Source: Dacryopinax spathularia (Eukaryota; Basidiomycota; Dacrymycetes; Dacrymycetales; Dacrymycetaceae). Taken from it: DNA of 64,000 nucleotides. Shown here one piece after another: positions 55,186-64,000 of this stretch. The stretch covers positions 992,001 through 1,056,000 of the forward strand of contig JBBPFI010000009.1 of assembly GCA_037974965.1 (NCBI GenBank), written 5' to 3'. The position numbers and the translations under genes are program-made. The notes beneath the pieces are model-generated. The model was not told where the DNA came from and ran no database searches. It worked only from the letters and a program-made list of their open reading frames with translations. Each line of letters starts with the position of its first letter. Positions within the stretch are counted from its first letter, which is position 1.

Positions 55186-57533
55186 ATGTCTCCCAGAGTG
55201 GGTTCTTACGAGAACGGTCCGGCCAAGCCAGGCGAGACGGCGCCCAGGATCGGCTACGCAACTCCTAAGGAGCTGGTCAGACGTCCTGGACCTGGCATCG
55301 ACACGGTGTACGACATCTTGCTCGACACTGCCAAGCGACATGGAGACCGGCAGGCGATTGGGTACCGCGAGGTACTGGATATCATCGAGGAAGAGAAAGA
55401 GATTAAGAAAACCATCGAGGGAAAGGAGCATGTTGAGAAGAAGAAGTGGATGTACTTCCAGCTGAGCGACTACAAGTACTGGACGTACATCGAGTTCAAG
55501 GACAAGGTGCTTCGCGTTGCTAGTGGCCTTCGCGAGATGGGCATGGAACCTGGCAATGTCTTCAACATCTACGCAGAAACATCGTGAGTTCGCATGCTGG
55601 GCGCACTAATCGAAGCTGACCTCGAGCCCTCCAGACACATATGGCAACTAATGCAGCATGGTGCGTGACCTCTCCATTGCGCGCAGCTCAGGGTGCTTAC
55701 GTACAACGGTCAGCTTGCGCCGCCAACTCCCTAACCATTGCAACGGCATATGCGACACTCGGCGAAGCCGGTCTGCAACATTCATTGGAGGAGCCTGAGG
55801 TCCGGGGTGTCTTCACGAATGCCGATCTCCTCCCCACCCTACTGAAAGTCCTAGACAATACGCCAACTGTCCAGTTGATCGTCTACGACGGCAAGCCTAA
55901 GGCCGATGTGCTCGAGAAGCTCAAGTCCATTCGAGGCGGCGAGCTTAAGCTGATCCATATCGATGATTTGGAGAAGCTTGGCCAGGAACACCCGCATGAG
56001 CCTACTCCGCCGAAATTCGAGGATATCGCATGTATCATGTATACGAGCGGTACCACGGGTCCACCCAAGGGTGTCGTCATCACTCATTCGAACCTGGTCG
56101 CCACAGGTACGTTTCTTGGCCTTTTCACCGTGCATATGTGCCGACGTGTCTGCTAGTTGGATCTATCTTCACTCTGCTGGGCAAGTGGCTCCATGCGACC
56201 GATACTTTCCTCGCTTTCCTGCCGCTCGCTCACATTCTGGAATACGTGGTCGAGCTTGCGCTCTTCTATGTCGGGATGCCCATTGGGTACGGCCGCATCA
56301 AGACGCTCACCGATGCCTCCGTCCGCAACTGCGAGGGTGACCTGCGCGCCTTCAAGCCGACAATCATGGTTGGCGTCCCGGCTGTGTGGGAGACGATCCG
56401 GAAGGGCATCGTCGGCGTGCTTAACAAGGGCGGCTCGGTGAAGAAGAACATCTTCAACACCGCCTTGAGCGCTAAGAAGCTCGCTACGGAACATCATATC
56501 CCCCTACTTGCGGGAGTGACCGATGCCGTAGTCTTTAGCAAGGTCAAGCAACAGACTGGTGGTAGGCTGCGCTTGACTCTCTCGGGTGGCGCTGCACTGT
56601 CGAGGGAGACGCAAGAGTTCCTCTCCACGGCACTCGTGACTATCCTGACTGGTAAGCCTAACCCATCCGTGCCAATTATTGACCCTAAATCCGCTCAGGT
56701 TATGGTCTGACCGAGTCTTGCGGAATGTCCACCATCTTACCGCCGGATATGTTCCAGTACGGACCAGTCGGGATCCCGGTACCGAGTATGGAGGTTAAGC
56801 TCGTTGATGTTGAGGAAGCTGGCTACAAGGCTACCAATGACCCGCCACAGGGTGAGATCTGGATCCGTGGGAACTCGCTTTGCAAGGTACACCTCCTCCG
56901 ACTTGTATATAAGTACTACGCTTATGCTGTGTTTAAGGGTTACTACAAGCGTCCGGACCTGACCGCCGAAGCCTTCACTGAGGACGGCTGGTTCAAGACT
57001 GGTGATATCGGCCAATGGGAGAAGGACGGTACGATGAGCATTATCGACCGGAAGAAGAACCTGGTCAAGCTCTCCGGTGGCGAGTACATCGCTCTCGAGC
57101 GGCTCGAGTCGATCTACAAGTCCTGCAACCTCGTCAACAACATCTGCCTGTACGCCGACCCAGACGCATCCAAGCCGATGGCCATCATCCACCCGCACGA
57201 AGCCAACCTGAGACACGCAACGGGCAGTAATGCCCAGCTAGAGGAGATGTGCCACGACAAGAAGATTGCCGATCTCGTTTTGAAGGAATGTAATGCCGTC
57301 GGAAAGAAGGCCGGCTTGAAGGGCATGGAGACGCTTCAGGCCGTTGTGCTCACTTCCGAGGAGTGGACACCGGAGAATGGCCTGGTCACGGCCGCTCAAA
57401 AGCTGCAGAGGAAGAAGATCTCTGATCGGTATATGGATGAGATCAAGGTTCGTCCTTCGCCCATGCCCTGCTGAAGACCAGAGCTGACGTTTGCTTTCCT
57501 TATACAGAAAGTCTATATCATCGACAGGGATTA
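55186..57533 (+). CDS. FAA1: long-chain fatty acyl-CoA synthetase (FAA1-type)
   Basis: Activates long-chain fatty acids to acyl-CoA using ATP; ER, lipid droplet or plasma membrane. Seven exons: 55186-55583, 55635-55660, 55714-56106, 56157-56651, 56699-56886, 56938-57447, 57507-57533; sum 2037 nt, 678 residues, normal for the family. Marks: KKWMYFQLSDYKYWTYIEF, HACAANSLTIATAYATLGE, the AMP-binding P-loop YTSGTTGPPKGVVITHSN, FLPLAHILE, GVPAVWETIRKG, GYGLTESCG, and GWFKTGDIGQW with DRKKNLVKLSGGEYIALE (the fatty-acyl signature). The last catalytic lysine region is QRKKI. One exon is 26 nt. Start chosen at MSPRVGSYENG; an upstream in-frame non-ATG extension is ignored. FAA1/FAA4 class is preferred over peroxisomal FAA2. 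Confidence 0.95.
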
Positions 57534-58015
57534 GGCTTCCATTCGCTCTACTTCCGAGCTTTGCTGCTGCCGTGGTATTCCATTCTACCTGCTGGTAGCC
57601 CTTTGGGGCTTTCTGAATTATCTCTGCCTTTAACGTCCATGTCCCTGCTCGTCCCAGTCTGCGGACCAGATCGTCCCCCATGTCTTGTTGATACGACCTC
57701 ACTTTCCGTAGTAATGACATTCTGTAGCCTAATCGCGTGTCATTCGGCTCACGTGCAGAGAGCAAGGGGATATATTTACTATGAAAAGAGCAGCGAAAGG
57801 CGACGTGCTCGTCGATGTTGTCCCCTTAGAGTCAAGTGAATAGGGATTGGTCGATGGCGAAAGCTTCCGTTCGTCGATGTCATTGCTCCGGCATCCTCCG
57901 CTCGTTGGTTCCATCGTCGTCCCAATTTGTCCACCCTGAAGGTCGTCCTTCTGAGCACACCTCCCCGCCTCCGCATCTCCGTCCGTCCCCTCCTACTCCT
58001 CGTCGTCTTAGAGCG
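57534..58015. other. intergenic region, QCR2 promoter
   Basis: About 480 bases between two plus-strand genes; pyrimidine-rich just before the QCR2 start. No gene recognised. Confidence 0.6.
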
Positions 58016-59446
58016 ATGCTCGTCCAACGACGGGCTCTCGCCGCAGCCCTCCGCGCCCATTCGTCCCGCTCGTACGCGACGACCGCGGGCGGGCCGCTCG
58101 TCTTTGCGCAGGATCAGGGTCAACCAACATCAACCATCACCGTCCTCATCAAGGCTGGATCGCGGTTCGAGCCAGAGGGCCATGCTGGCATTGCGCATGT
58201 ATTGAAGCACTCCAGCTTCAAGGTGCGTCTTTTAGGCTCGGGAACAGAAGAGATGAGACTAATGTTGGCGTGTTGTGACAGAGCACGAAGCAAAGGTCGG
58301 CGTTGCGCACGATCCGTGAGGCGGAGTTATATGGCGGTCTTCTGTCCACGAGCTTGACGAGGGAGTACATCACGCTCACGGCGGACTTTTTGCGTGGAGA
58401 TGAGTGCGTATATGCGCGCTGTTCTACCAGTACCGTTGGTTGACGAGCGTGCGCAGGGGCTTCTTCCTTCCTTTGCTCGCCAACTCCATCACCTCCCCCA
58501 AGTTGATCAACCATGAGCTGCACGAGCTCGTCTGGCCGGGCGTCATGATTGACTCACACACCGCGGTCAAGAGCGGAGAGTACACTGCGCTTGAGCTCGC
58601 ACATGCTCTGGCATTCCGCTCCGGCCTCGGTCACGCATTGCTCAACCCGCCACACGCACATGTGCCGTCCATCGACAGCGTTGTCGACTATGCTCGCAAG
58701 GCGTTCAACCAGTCGAACATTGCTGTCATTGGCCACGGCATCGAGCAGTCCAGGCTCGAGGGCTTGGTCGGTCAACACTTCTCGGAGCTCCCGAGCGGAT
58801 CGAGCCTCAGCGCGCCTGCCACAAAGTACTTCGGCGGTTCGACCGTGTCGCCATCCGTTCACCCTACCCTCTTCATCGGCTATGGCTTTGCTGGTGCTCC
58901 GACCCCAGGCATTGCCACTCTCGCCGCTCACCTCGCTACCAAGCCCCTCGTGCCGTGGTCTGAGGGACTTTCTCCTCTCGCCTCCCTTCCTTCCTCCATC
59001 CACGCCGAGTCCATCCTGCTTCCCTACAGCGACGCTACCCTCTTCGGCGTTCTTATCACTGCGAAGGATAGTGCGGGGCTCAAGCAGGGTGGTCAGGCCG
59101 TTGCTCAGGCGATCAAGGAGGTCGCTTCTGGCAATGTTAAGCAGGAGCTGTTGGGTCGCGCGAAGGCACGCGCAAAGTTCGCTAGTGCCGTCATTGAGGA
59201 GGGCAAGGCTGGCACTCTTGCCAAGGGCGCTGCCAAGCTCGAGGGCAAGGAGTGGAACAACTTGGTGGATGAGGTTGAGAAGTTCGACGCAAAGGCGCTT
59301 AGCAAGGTGAGCTGTTTTCTGCTTGCCTTTCTAGCCTATCGCTGACGCATACGCAGTTCGCCGGTGACCTGCTGAAGACCAGGGCGACCACCGTCGCGCT
59401 CGGTGACATCAACACGCTGCCCCATGCCGACGAGCTCGGGCTCTAA
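58016..59446 (+). CDS. QCR2: cytochrome bc1 complex core protein 2
   Basis: Non-catalytic M16-peptidase-like core subunit of mitochondrial respiratory complex III. Four exons: 58016-58222, 58282-58403, 58457-59306, 59357-59446; sum 1269 nt, 422 residues. The N-terminus MLVQRRALAAALRAHSSRSYAT is a mitochondrial targeting presequence. Seen: TITVLIKAGSRFEPEGHAGIAHVLKHSSFKST (core 2 version without the HxxEH zinc site), EAELYGGLLSTSLTREYITLTADFLR, ELVWPGVMI, ALAFRSGLGHALLNP and the C-terminal FAGDLLKTRATTVALGDINTLPHADELGL. The lost zinc ligands identify core 2 rather than the processing peptidase beta subunit. Confidence 0.95.
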
Positions 59447-60131
59447 TCGCTGGCCTTCTCCTTGGTGGGAGGCGCCAATATAAACATTACCTACGTACCT
59501 ATAACCTTCGACGTAACCGCCTCCTTACCATTCTTCACAACCCAAAACGAGGCTGTTTCTTTTTCGCCAGACTTTGTACCTAAAAGCGAAAATGAAAGAG
59601 CCGTCTGAAACTCATCTGTTAATAGTCCGACTTTCCATCTCAGAGATCCTGAGAACATGATGCGTTGTGGTGCCTTAAGATAGGAAGGCCAGACCAAGCC
59701 ACGAAGATTCAGCTCGATCGGAGCCGAGCGGAAGCAATCATAAGCTCTCCCCCTTTTAAGGATGCGAAATAGCTCGGAGATCTGTCATAAACTCCTGAAC
59801 GGTACTGGTAAGGGCATTGATACGTTGGAAACAGGAAAGAGGAATCAGGGGGTAAGGACTTCGGCCTGTTCCGGGGGGACCACCGAAGAAGCTATCAAGA
59901 ATCTGCTTCCTTGGGAGCTTCGGCACGAGGAACTTCCCCAAGCAGTGGCTATCCGTTCTTATGCTGTGTCTGGAAGGAGGTGGATGCGACATGAGCCAAG
60001 GTTCAGGATTTCGCACAGAGGTCGCTAGCGACCAACTAGCGCTTGACGGAGACGGAGGTGCCGCCTGCCTTGCGTCGACCTCGTTTCTATGCCAGTTTGA
60101 TGGGAAAAACCTCAGGATCGAGAGAAGGCGC
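59447..60131. other. intergenic region downstream of QCR2
   Basis: About 680 bases with no supported gene; QCR2 3' end at the left. Confidence 0.5.
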
Positions 60132-60674
60132 TCACGATGCATCACGAGTGAGAAGAAAGGGCTTGTGACTGAAGTCTGCGCAGTCTGTTCGTGGACCCAT
60201 CCGCTTCTTTCTTCTTCTACATGCAGCTATCGTCGGAGGTATCCGAAGTTCCGTAACCCGCATGGAACCTGAGCCACACATCGAGAAGCGGACCTCCTGC
60301 CCGGCTCTCACTTCCTGACCAGTGATCGGGACCCCTGACTGAGGGTTTGCGCTGAACGATGAACTCGGCAGAAGTGTATGGATGTGGGTAGATAATCGCG
60401 TTTTATCCTCGTAAGCGGTCTTACGAAATCTGCGGGTGGCCACCGTGTTACGGTGTTTCTGACTGTTTGCACCACCAACGCGTATGCCACACCAGACGAT
60501 GGCGAGCACCCCGCCTACGATGACCGACGCCCCGCCGATGCCGCCATCAGCAATCGAGAGCGACCATGAGGCCCCGACGCTAGCCGAGCGCGGATGACTG
60601 TTTGGTGACTGTGCCAATGCTAAAAAACCGTCGGGCGCCAAGGGACCGCCAGACTGTGCCGACGAGCTGACCAT
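60132..60674 (-). CDS. hypothetical single-span membrane protein
   Basis: Open frame of 180 codons from ATG at 60674. Residues about 44-66 (GGIGGASVIVGGVLAIVWCGI) form one transmembrane helix with small residues, followed by a basic cytoplasmic-like segment (RRFRKTAY) and a Ser/Gly-rich part. Basidiomycete proteins of this build often have a larger N-terminal extracellular region in upstream exons; I could not connect one here. No domain recognised. It could be a partial gene or a chance frame. Confidence 0.35.
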   Translation of the reverse strand: MVSSSAQSGGPLAPDGFLALAQSPNSHPRSASVGASWSLSIADGGIGGASVIVGGVLAIVWCGIRVGGANSQKHRNTVATRRFRKTAYEDKTRLSTHIHTLLPSSSFSANPQSGVPITGQEVRAGQEVRFSMCGSGSMRVTELRIPPTIAACRRRKKRMGPRTDCADFSHKPFLLTRDAS

Positions 60675-61555
60675 GAGTGGGTGGGGAGGATACTCCTCGT
60701 TGAGTAGAGCAGAGAGGCAGGAATACAGTCACATTAGGTCGGGAGGAAGGTTTCGGTATGTTCTTGCCACAGATGACATCCAGCGGGTTCTGACTGCGCA
60801 CAGGTAGTTACCCAACGCGACCAAGCATGGCCCCTATTATCGCTATACACCTAATTCTACCCGTTCAATGCCATACTCAGTACCATCCATGGTGTCCTTG
60901 AGCGCGTGCAAGTTGTTGTGGTCGACGCCCTTAGCCAGTGCTTTCATGGAGCGCCCTCGAGTTTGGAGGGAGAGTTGGCAAGAGGAATGTGAAACCTTGT
61001 TGCGCGAGACATCTCGGGGGCCACAGGTGAGTCTCGCAGCCTTCCCTATCGAATCGAGCTGACCAGTCTGCTCAGATATCGTGCAGATTTGCGAGTGGCC
61101 AGATGATTGTCGACTCGACCGGAGCTGCGGATGCTCTCAGGCCCTTTGGAACGGCACCACGTCAACCGCTCGCAATGCTCACCCCCCCATCAACAATTAT
61201 TTTCGCCGTATAACATATACACCGAAATCTTTATTGTGTACTTCTACGATATATCGTATGTCGTGCTCGATGAACACGTTTTGCGTAAAGAAATCACACG
61301 AATATACCAAATTCATTTTTCGGGCGCGGAAATTGTTTCGGAGCAGCGAAAAGGACCTTAGCGTAAGAAAGAGAGGGAGCGCGGGTTAGGGTTTTGGGAT
61401 AGGGCCTTGTCGGTGGTGATATACAGGAGGTTGCTTAGGCCAACGGAGGGGACGAACGGAATGGAAAGGACGGAGAGTCGAGAAAGAGATATGGACAACA
61501 TCTGTGCGCCTTTGTCAGCCTCGCTTATTTGGGATTGACCTAACACTTACCAGAA
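60675..61555. other. intergenic region left of the WOPR gene
   Basis: About 880 bases; several short frames without recognisable domains. Nothing supported. Confidence 0.5.
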
Positions 61556-62604
61556 TCAAAACATCGTCCACGACATCTCCGGAATGGGCGGTCGAGAGCC
61601 AAGAACGTCGCCGAGAACATCGTGGATGGAAGGAAGTGTTGGACGAACGACCGGTGCCTTTTCAGCTAAGGGCAAGCGGACTGGTGGGAGCCAGTCCACA
61701 TCTGAAGGTGAAGGCGAGAGGCTTTCCTCCTCCCTGTACCTGTCGGCCCACATGCCCGGATAAGCGTACAGCAGCGTACGGAACGGCGTCACCGGCGACA
61801 TCGAAGACGTATATGACGAGATGGTGTCGATGGGAGACAGGGATGGTGTCCTAAGCGTGCTTTGATCGGAGGACTGGCGAGCAGCTCGCGGGCGACGGGG
61901 ACGGCCAAGTTGGTTACGACGCGAGTGCGGGAAGGCTTCGGCACTCATGAGGGGACTTTGTTTGAACTGGTACTTGGACCGCGGCACGTTCTCAGGCTGG
62001 ATATCAACCAACAAAGGATGTTTGGAAAGCGAGGGGAGCTGATGTTCTCGAGCAGGATCCACGTAATAGATGATAGACACCGTTCGTGGTTGACCGAGAG
62101 AATCCGAAGGGTTGATGGTGATGCTGACTGTATGTTTATGGAGACCGCCAATCTTCTCAGCGATGCCGGGGCGCAAGTAACGGTTGGGATTGCTCGGATG
62201 TCTAATTAAACGGTTAGCTCGTGCCATGAGAGGCGAGGACGTGCTTACATGTTAACGCCCTGACGGTACGTATTCACTTTCGGAACATCGACAGACTCGG
62301 GGTACACCAGCCAGAGCCTTCGCATCTGGCGATTATCGATCCATGTTCGGCAATCTGTCCAGCGGTTCATCCCATCTTCCTGTCCTCTCTCGAAGACGAA
62401 GATGTTTCCGTGGGTGATTATGGGTCGGTAGACTTCATCCTTGATCCGGTGCGGTACGAGGGGGAAGCGACCAGGCATGAGCTCACACGCTTCGAGCAAC
62501 AGGATGATGTCGAGGGCCGACTCGACACGGTAGCCCGAGCATGTGGGCTTGATATCTGGCAGGAGAGCGATCCGGCGTTGGCGTTTCGACCTCGTGGGTG
62601 GCAT
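61556..62604 (-). CDS. Gti1/Pac2 (WOPR) family transcription regulator
   Basis: Fungal-specific DNA-binding regulator of the WOPR family (Wor1, Ryp1, Gti1/Pac2, Sge1), usually controlling morphological switching, development or virulence-type programmes. Exons 62249-62604 and 61556-62201 sum to 1002 nt and 333 residues. First WOPR half: TCSGYRVESALDIILLLEAC, then ITHGNIFVFERG and NRWTDCRTWIDNRQM. Second half: KIGGLHKHTVSITI followed by RTVSIIYYVDP. A basic N-terminus (PPTRSKRQRR) resembles a nuclear signal, and the C-terminal half is Ser/Pro-rich and disordered. The WTD-R-W core of the domain is intact. The intron sits between the two WOPR halves. Confidence 0.88.
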
Positions 62605-62619
62605 TGCGTTGAATCAGTT

Positions 62620-62655
62620 GGGGGGGGGGAGGAGGGGGGGGGGGGGGGACGGGGA
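62620..62655 (+). repeat. poly-G tract upstream of the WOPR gene
   Basis: Three G runs of 10, 2 and 16 separated by single A bases, then GGGG; C-rich on the WOPR sense strand, inside its likely 5' leader or core promoter. Homopolymer length may be affected by sequencing. Confidence 0.8.
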
Positions 62656-64000
62656 GAAAGAGGGGAGGAGGGTGATAGACTGGATTCCGCGCCGAGGGAC
62701 GAAGGATGAGGGATAACAACACCAGGGAGCCAACATTATGGGGTATAAATATGCAGATTACCCTTGACAGCCCCCGTCCAAGAGTCCGGCTTGCCAATTT
62801 GCCTGATGACTCTTGCCCGCGTTCGGAGGCCTGGGAATGTATGTAAATCTGACGGAAGCAAACCAATAGTGGGGAACTTGAGAACTACGAGGCCGTCAGA
62901 AGACAGGAATTTGAGAAGACAACATACGATCGGGTTGCCAATAACCGTTGAATCTGCGGAGTGCCCCGCGCCAGAAAAAGGTCTCGAAGTCGAGGGCTCG
63001 ACCCAGCCCGCTCATCGCGTCTCCGCGGTAAGACCCCGGATCCTTCCCGCCGGTGAGAACGGGAACGAATGTGCACGCGAGTATACAAAGATTAGATATC
63101 CTCGCAGGACGCGAAGCCACCAGCGAGAGGGGACCAGTTACCCTAGAATGTCAGGAACCATGGCAAATCGCCTGGTCTATCCATTGCAGTTTGCACAAAT
63201 GCGCTGACGCGTCCATGGATGGTACACAAAGTCGACCGGAAGGGACCGGCGCACTGCCGAATGGGATGCTGCGCAATGGGCCGCCAAGTGCAGCATCAAT
63301 CGGTTGACAGACGTGCTGGGATCGCGATCGGCACGAGAGATTGAATAACGAGGATCAGGGTTCTTTGATGATATCAACGGTTTCACAAGAAAAACGCGAG
63401 TGAGGGATCGTCGTTTCAGAGAGAAGCGCCTGCCGTTCGCAGACATCGAGCGTTGCGATCGGTATAAGCCCTCCTTCCTTCATTTTCAGCAAGCACAGAT
63501 CGTCAACCCCGATTGGTCGTTAAGCAGACAATAATAGTCAGGGGCAAAACACACCCCGCTTTGATGGGCTTCTCAAGAACCACGTTCCGGCAAAAACGGA
63601 AGCAGTTCTAGGGAAGCATGCTCGGCTCCGAGCTCAAGAGTTTCTCCGGCCGCCGAAATGGCTCTCTGCTCCCAGTGTCATCTGGCTTTTCGGCGGGTCT
63701 TATGGGTACGAACCGATTGTCCTTCCTCACATATCTGCTACCCCTCTACTAGGGGCCCAATGATGGAGGAATCTTACCGCTCTGCAGAGCCTAGAACCGC
63801 AAACGTATAAACGGGGCGCGGGGCGCTACTCGGTGAGACGGCCTCCTCGATCAGCATGCCAATATTGCTTATCATGGAGGTTGCCGGAATACGGACAACG
63901 GTCCGAAATAATCGTCAAAATATCAGCTGGAAAATGACGCTCGCGGAGAGGTACCAGTTTTCTGGGGTCCTGATTTTATTCTTCCGGTCCTACCGCTCGG
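62656..64000. other. right-hand end, WOPR upstream region
   Basis: About 1.3 kb with no gene I can support. WOPR genes often have long regulatory upstream regions. Nothing else recognised. Confidence 0.5.

Noticed and set aside
1-64000. CRISPR arrays, rRNA genes, bacterial-type operons
   Set aside because: No regularly spaced repeats of that kind, no rRNA-like sequence; intron-rich gene structure shows a fungal nuclear genome.

Overview
This window is nuclear DNA of a filamentous basidiomycete, most likely Agaricomycotina. The evidence is gene structure: nearly every gene is split by many introns of about 47-62 nt with GT..AG ends, the coding DNA is GC-rich, there are no operons, and the content is typical (DUF6532 and Plavaka transposon genes, LaeA-like methyltransferase, GH10 and GH28 plant cell-wall enzymes, WOPR regulator). 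I rebuilt exons by hand; where I give exon sums they close in frame, but no transcript data were available.

Left part (1-9 kb): two tandem MFS sugar/quinate-type transporters on the minus strand, a long intergenic stretch, then a DUF2264 protein on the plus strand. An AT-richer gene-poor island (about 9.0-10.2 kb) follows. From 10.2 to 26.9 kb is a dense housekeeping block: two tandem paralogous leucine-rich-repeat genes, FAN1 nuclease (DNA crosslink repair), a monocarboxylate-type MFS transporter, a WRAP53/TCAB1-like WD40 protein, MsrA, the NatC catalytic subunit NAA30, and the exosome nuclease DIS3/RRP44. Several pairs are divergent with short shared promoters (LRR-B/FAN1, WRAP53/MsrA, NAA30/DIS3) or convergent with short 3' spacers.

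Middle part (26.9-40 kb): secreted GH28 pectinase and GH10 xylanase, a family X DNA polymerase (lambda type), and two more tandem sugar transporters. Secreted wall-degrading enzymes lying near four sugar transporters suggests a plant-biomass sugar release and uptake neighbourhood, and the xylanase promoter is loaded with CreA/Mig1-type GCGGGG sites.

40.46-51.17 kb: a large Plavaka-family DNA transposon with imperfect terminal inverted repeats and three gene sets: a DUF6532 protein (minus), the Plavaka transposase (plus), and a 768-residue protein with a JmjC-like 2-oxoglutarate/Fe(II) oxygenase domain (plus). The whole element is peppered with the heptamer GGTAACG/CGTTACC (47 exact copies by my count, about one expected by chance). 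It occurs in introns, spacers and coding sequence in different reading frames, which points to DNA-level selection. This cargo-plus-motif combination is the best candidate here for an undescribed system.

Right part (51-64 kb): a SAM methyltransferase with a GC-AG intron and a 15-nt exon, an FAA1-type long-chain acyl-CoA synthetase, mitochondrial complex III core protein 2 (QCR2), and a Gti1/Pac2 (WOPR) transcription factor, with gene-poor stretches between them.
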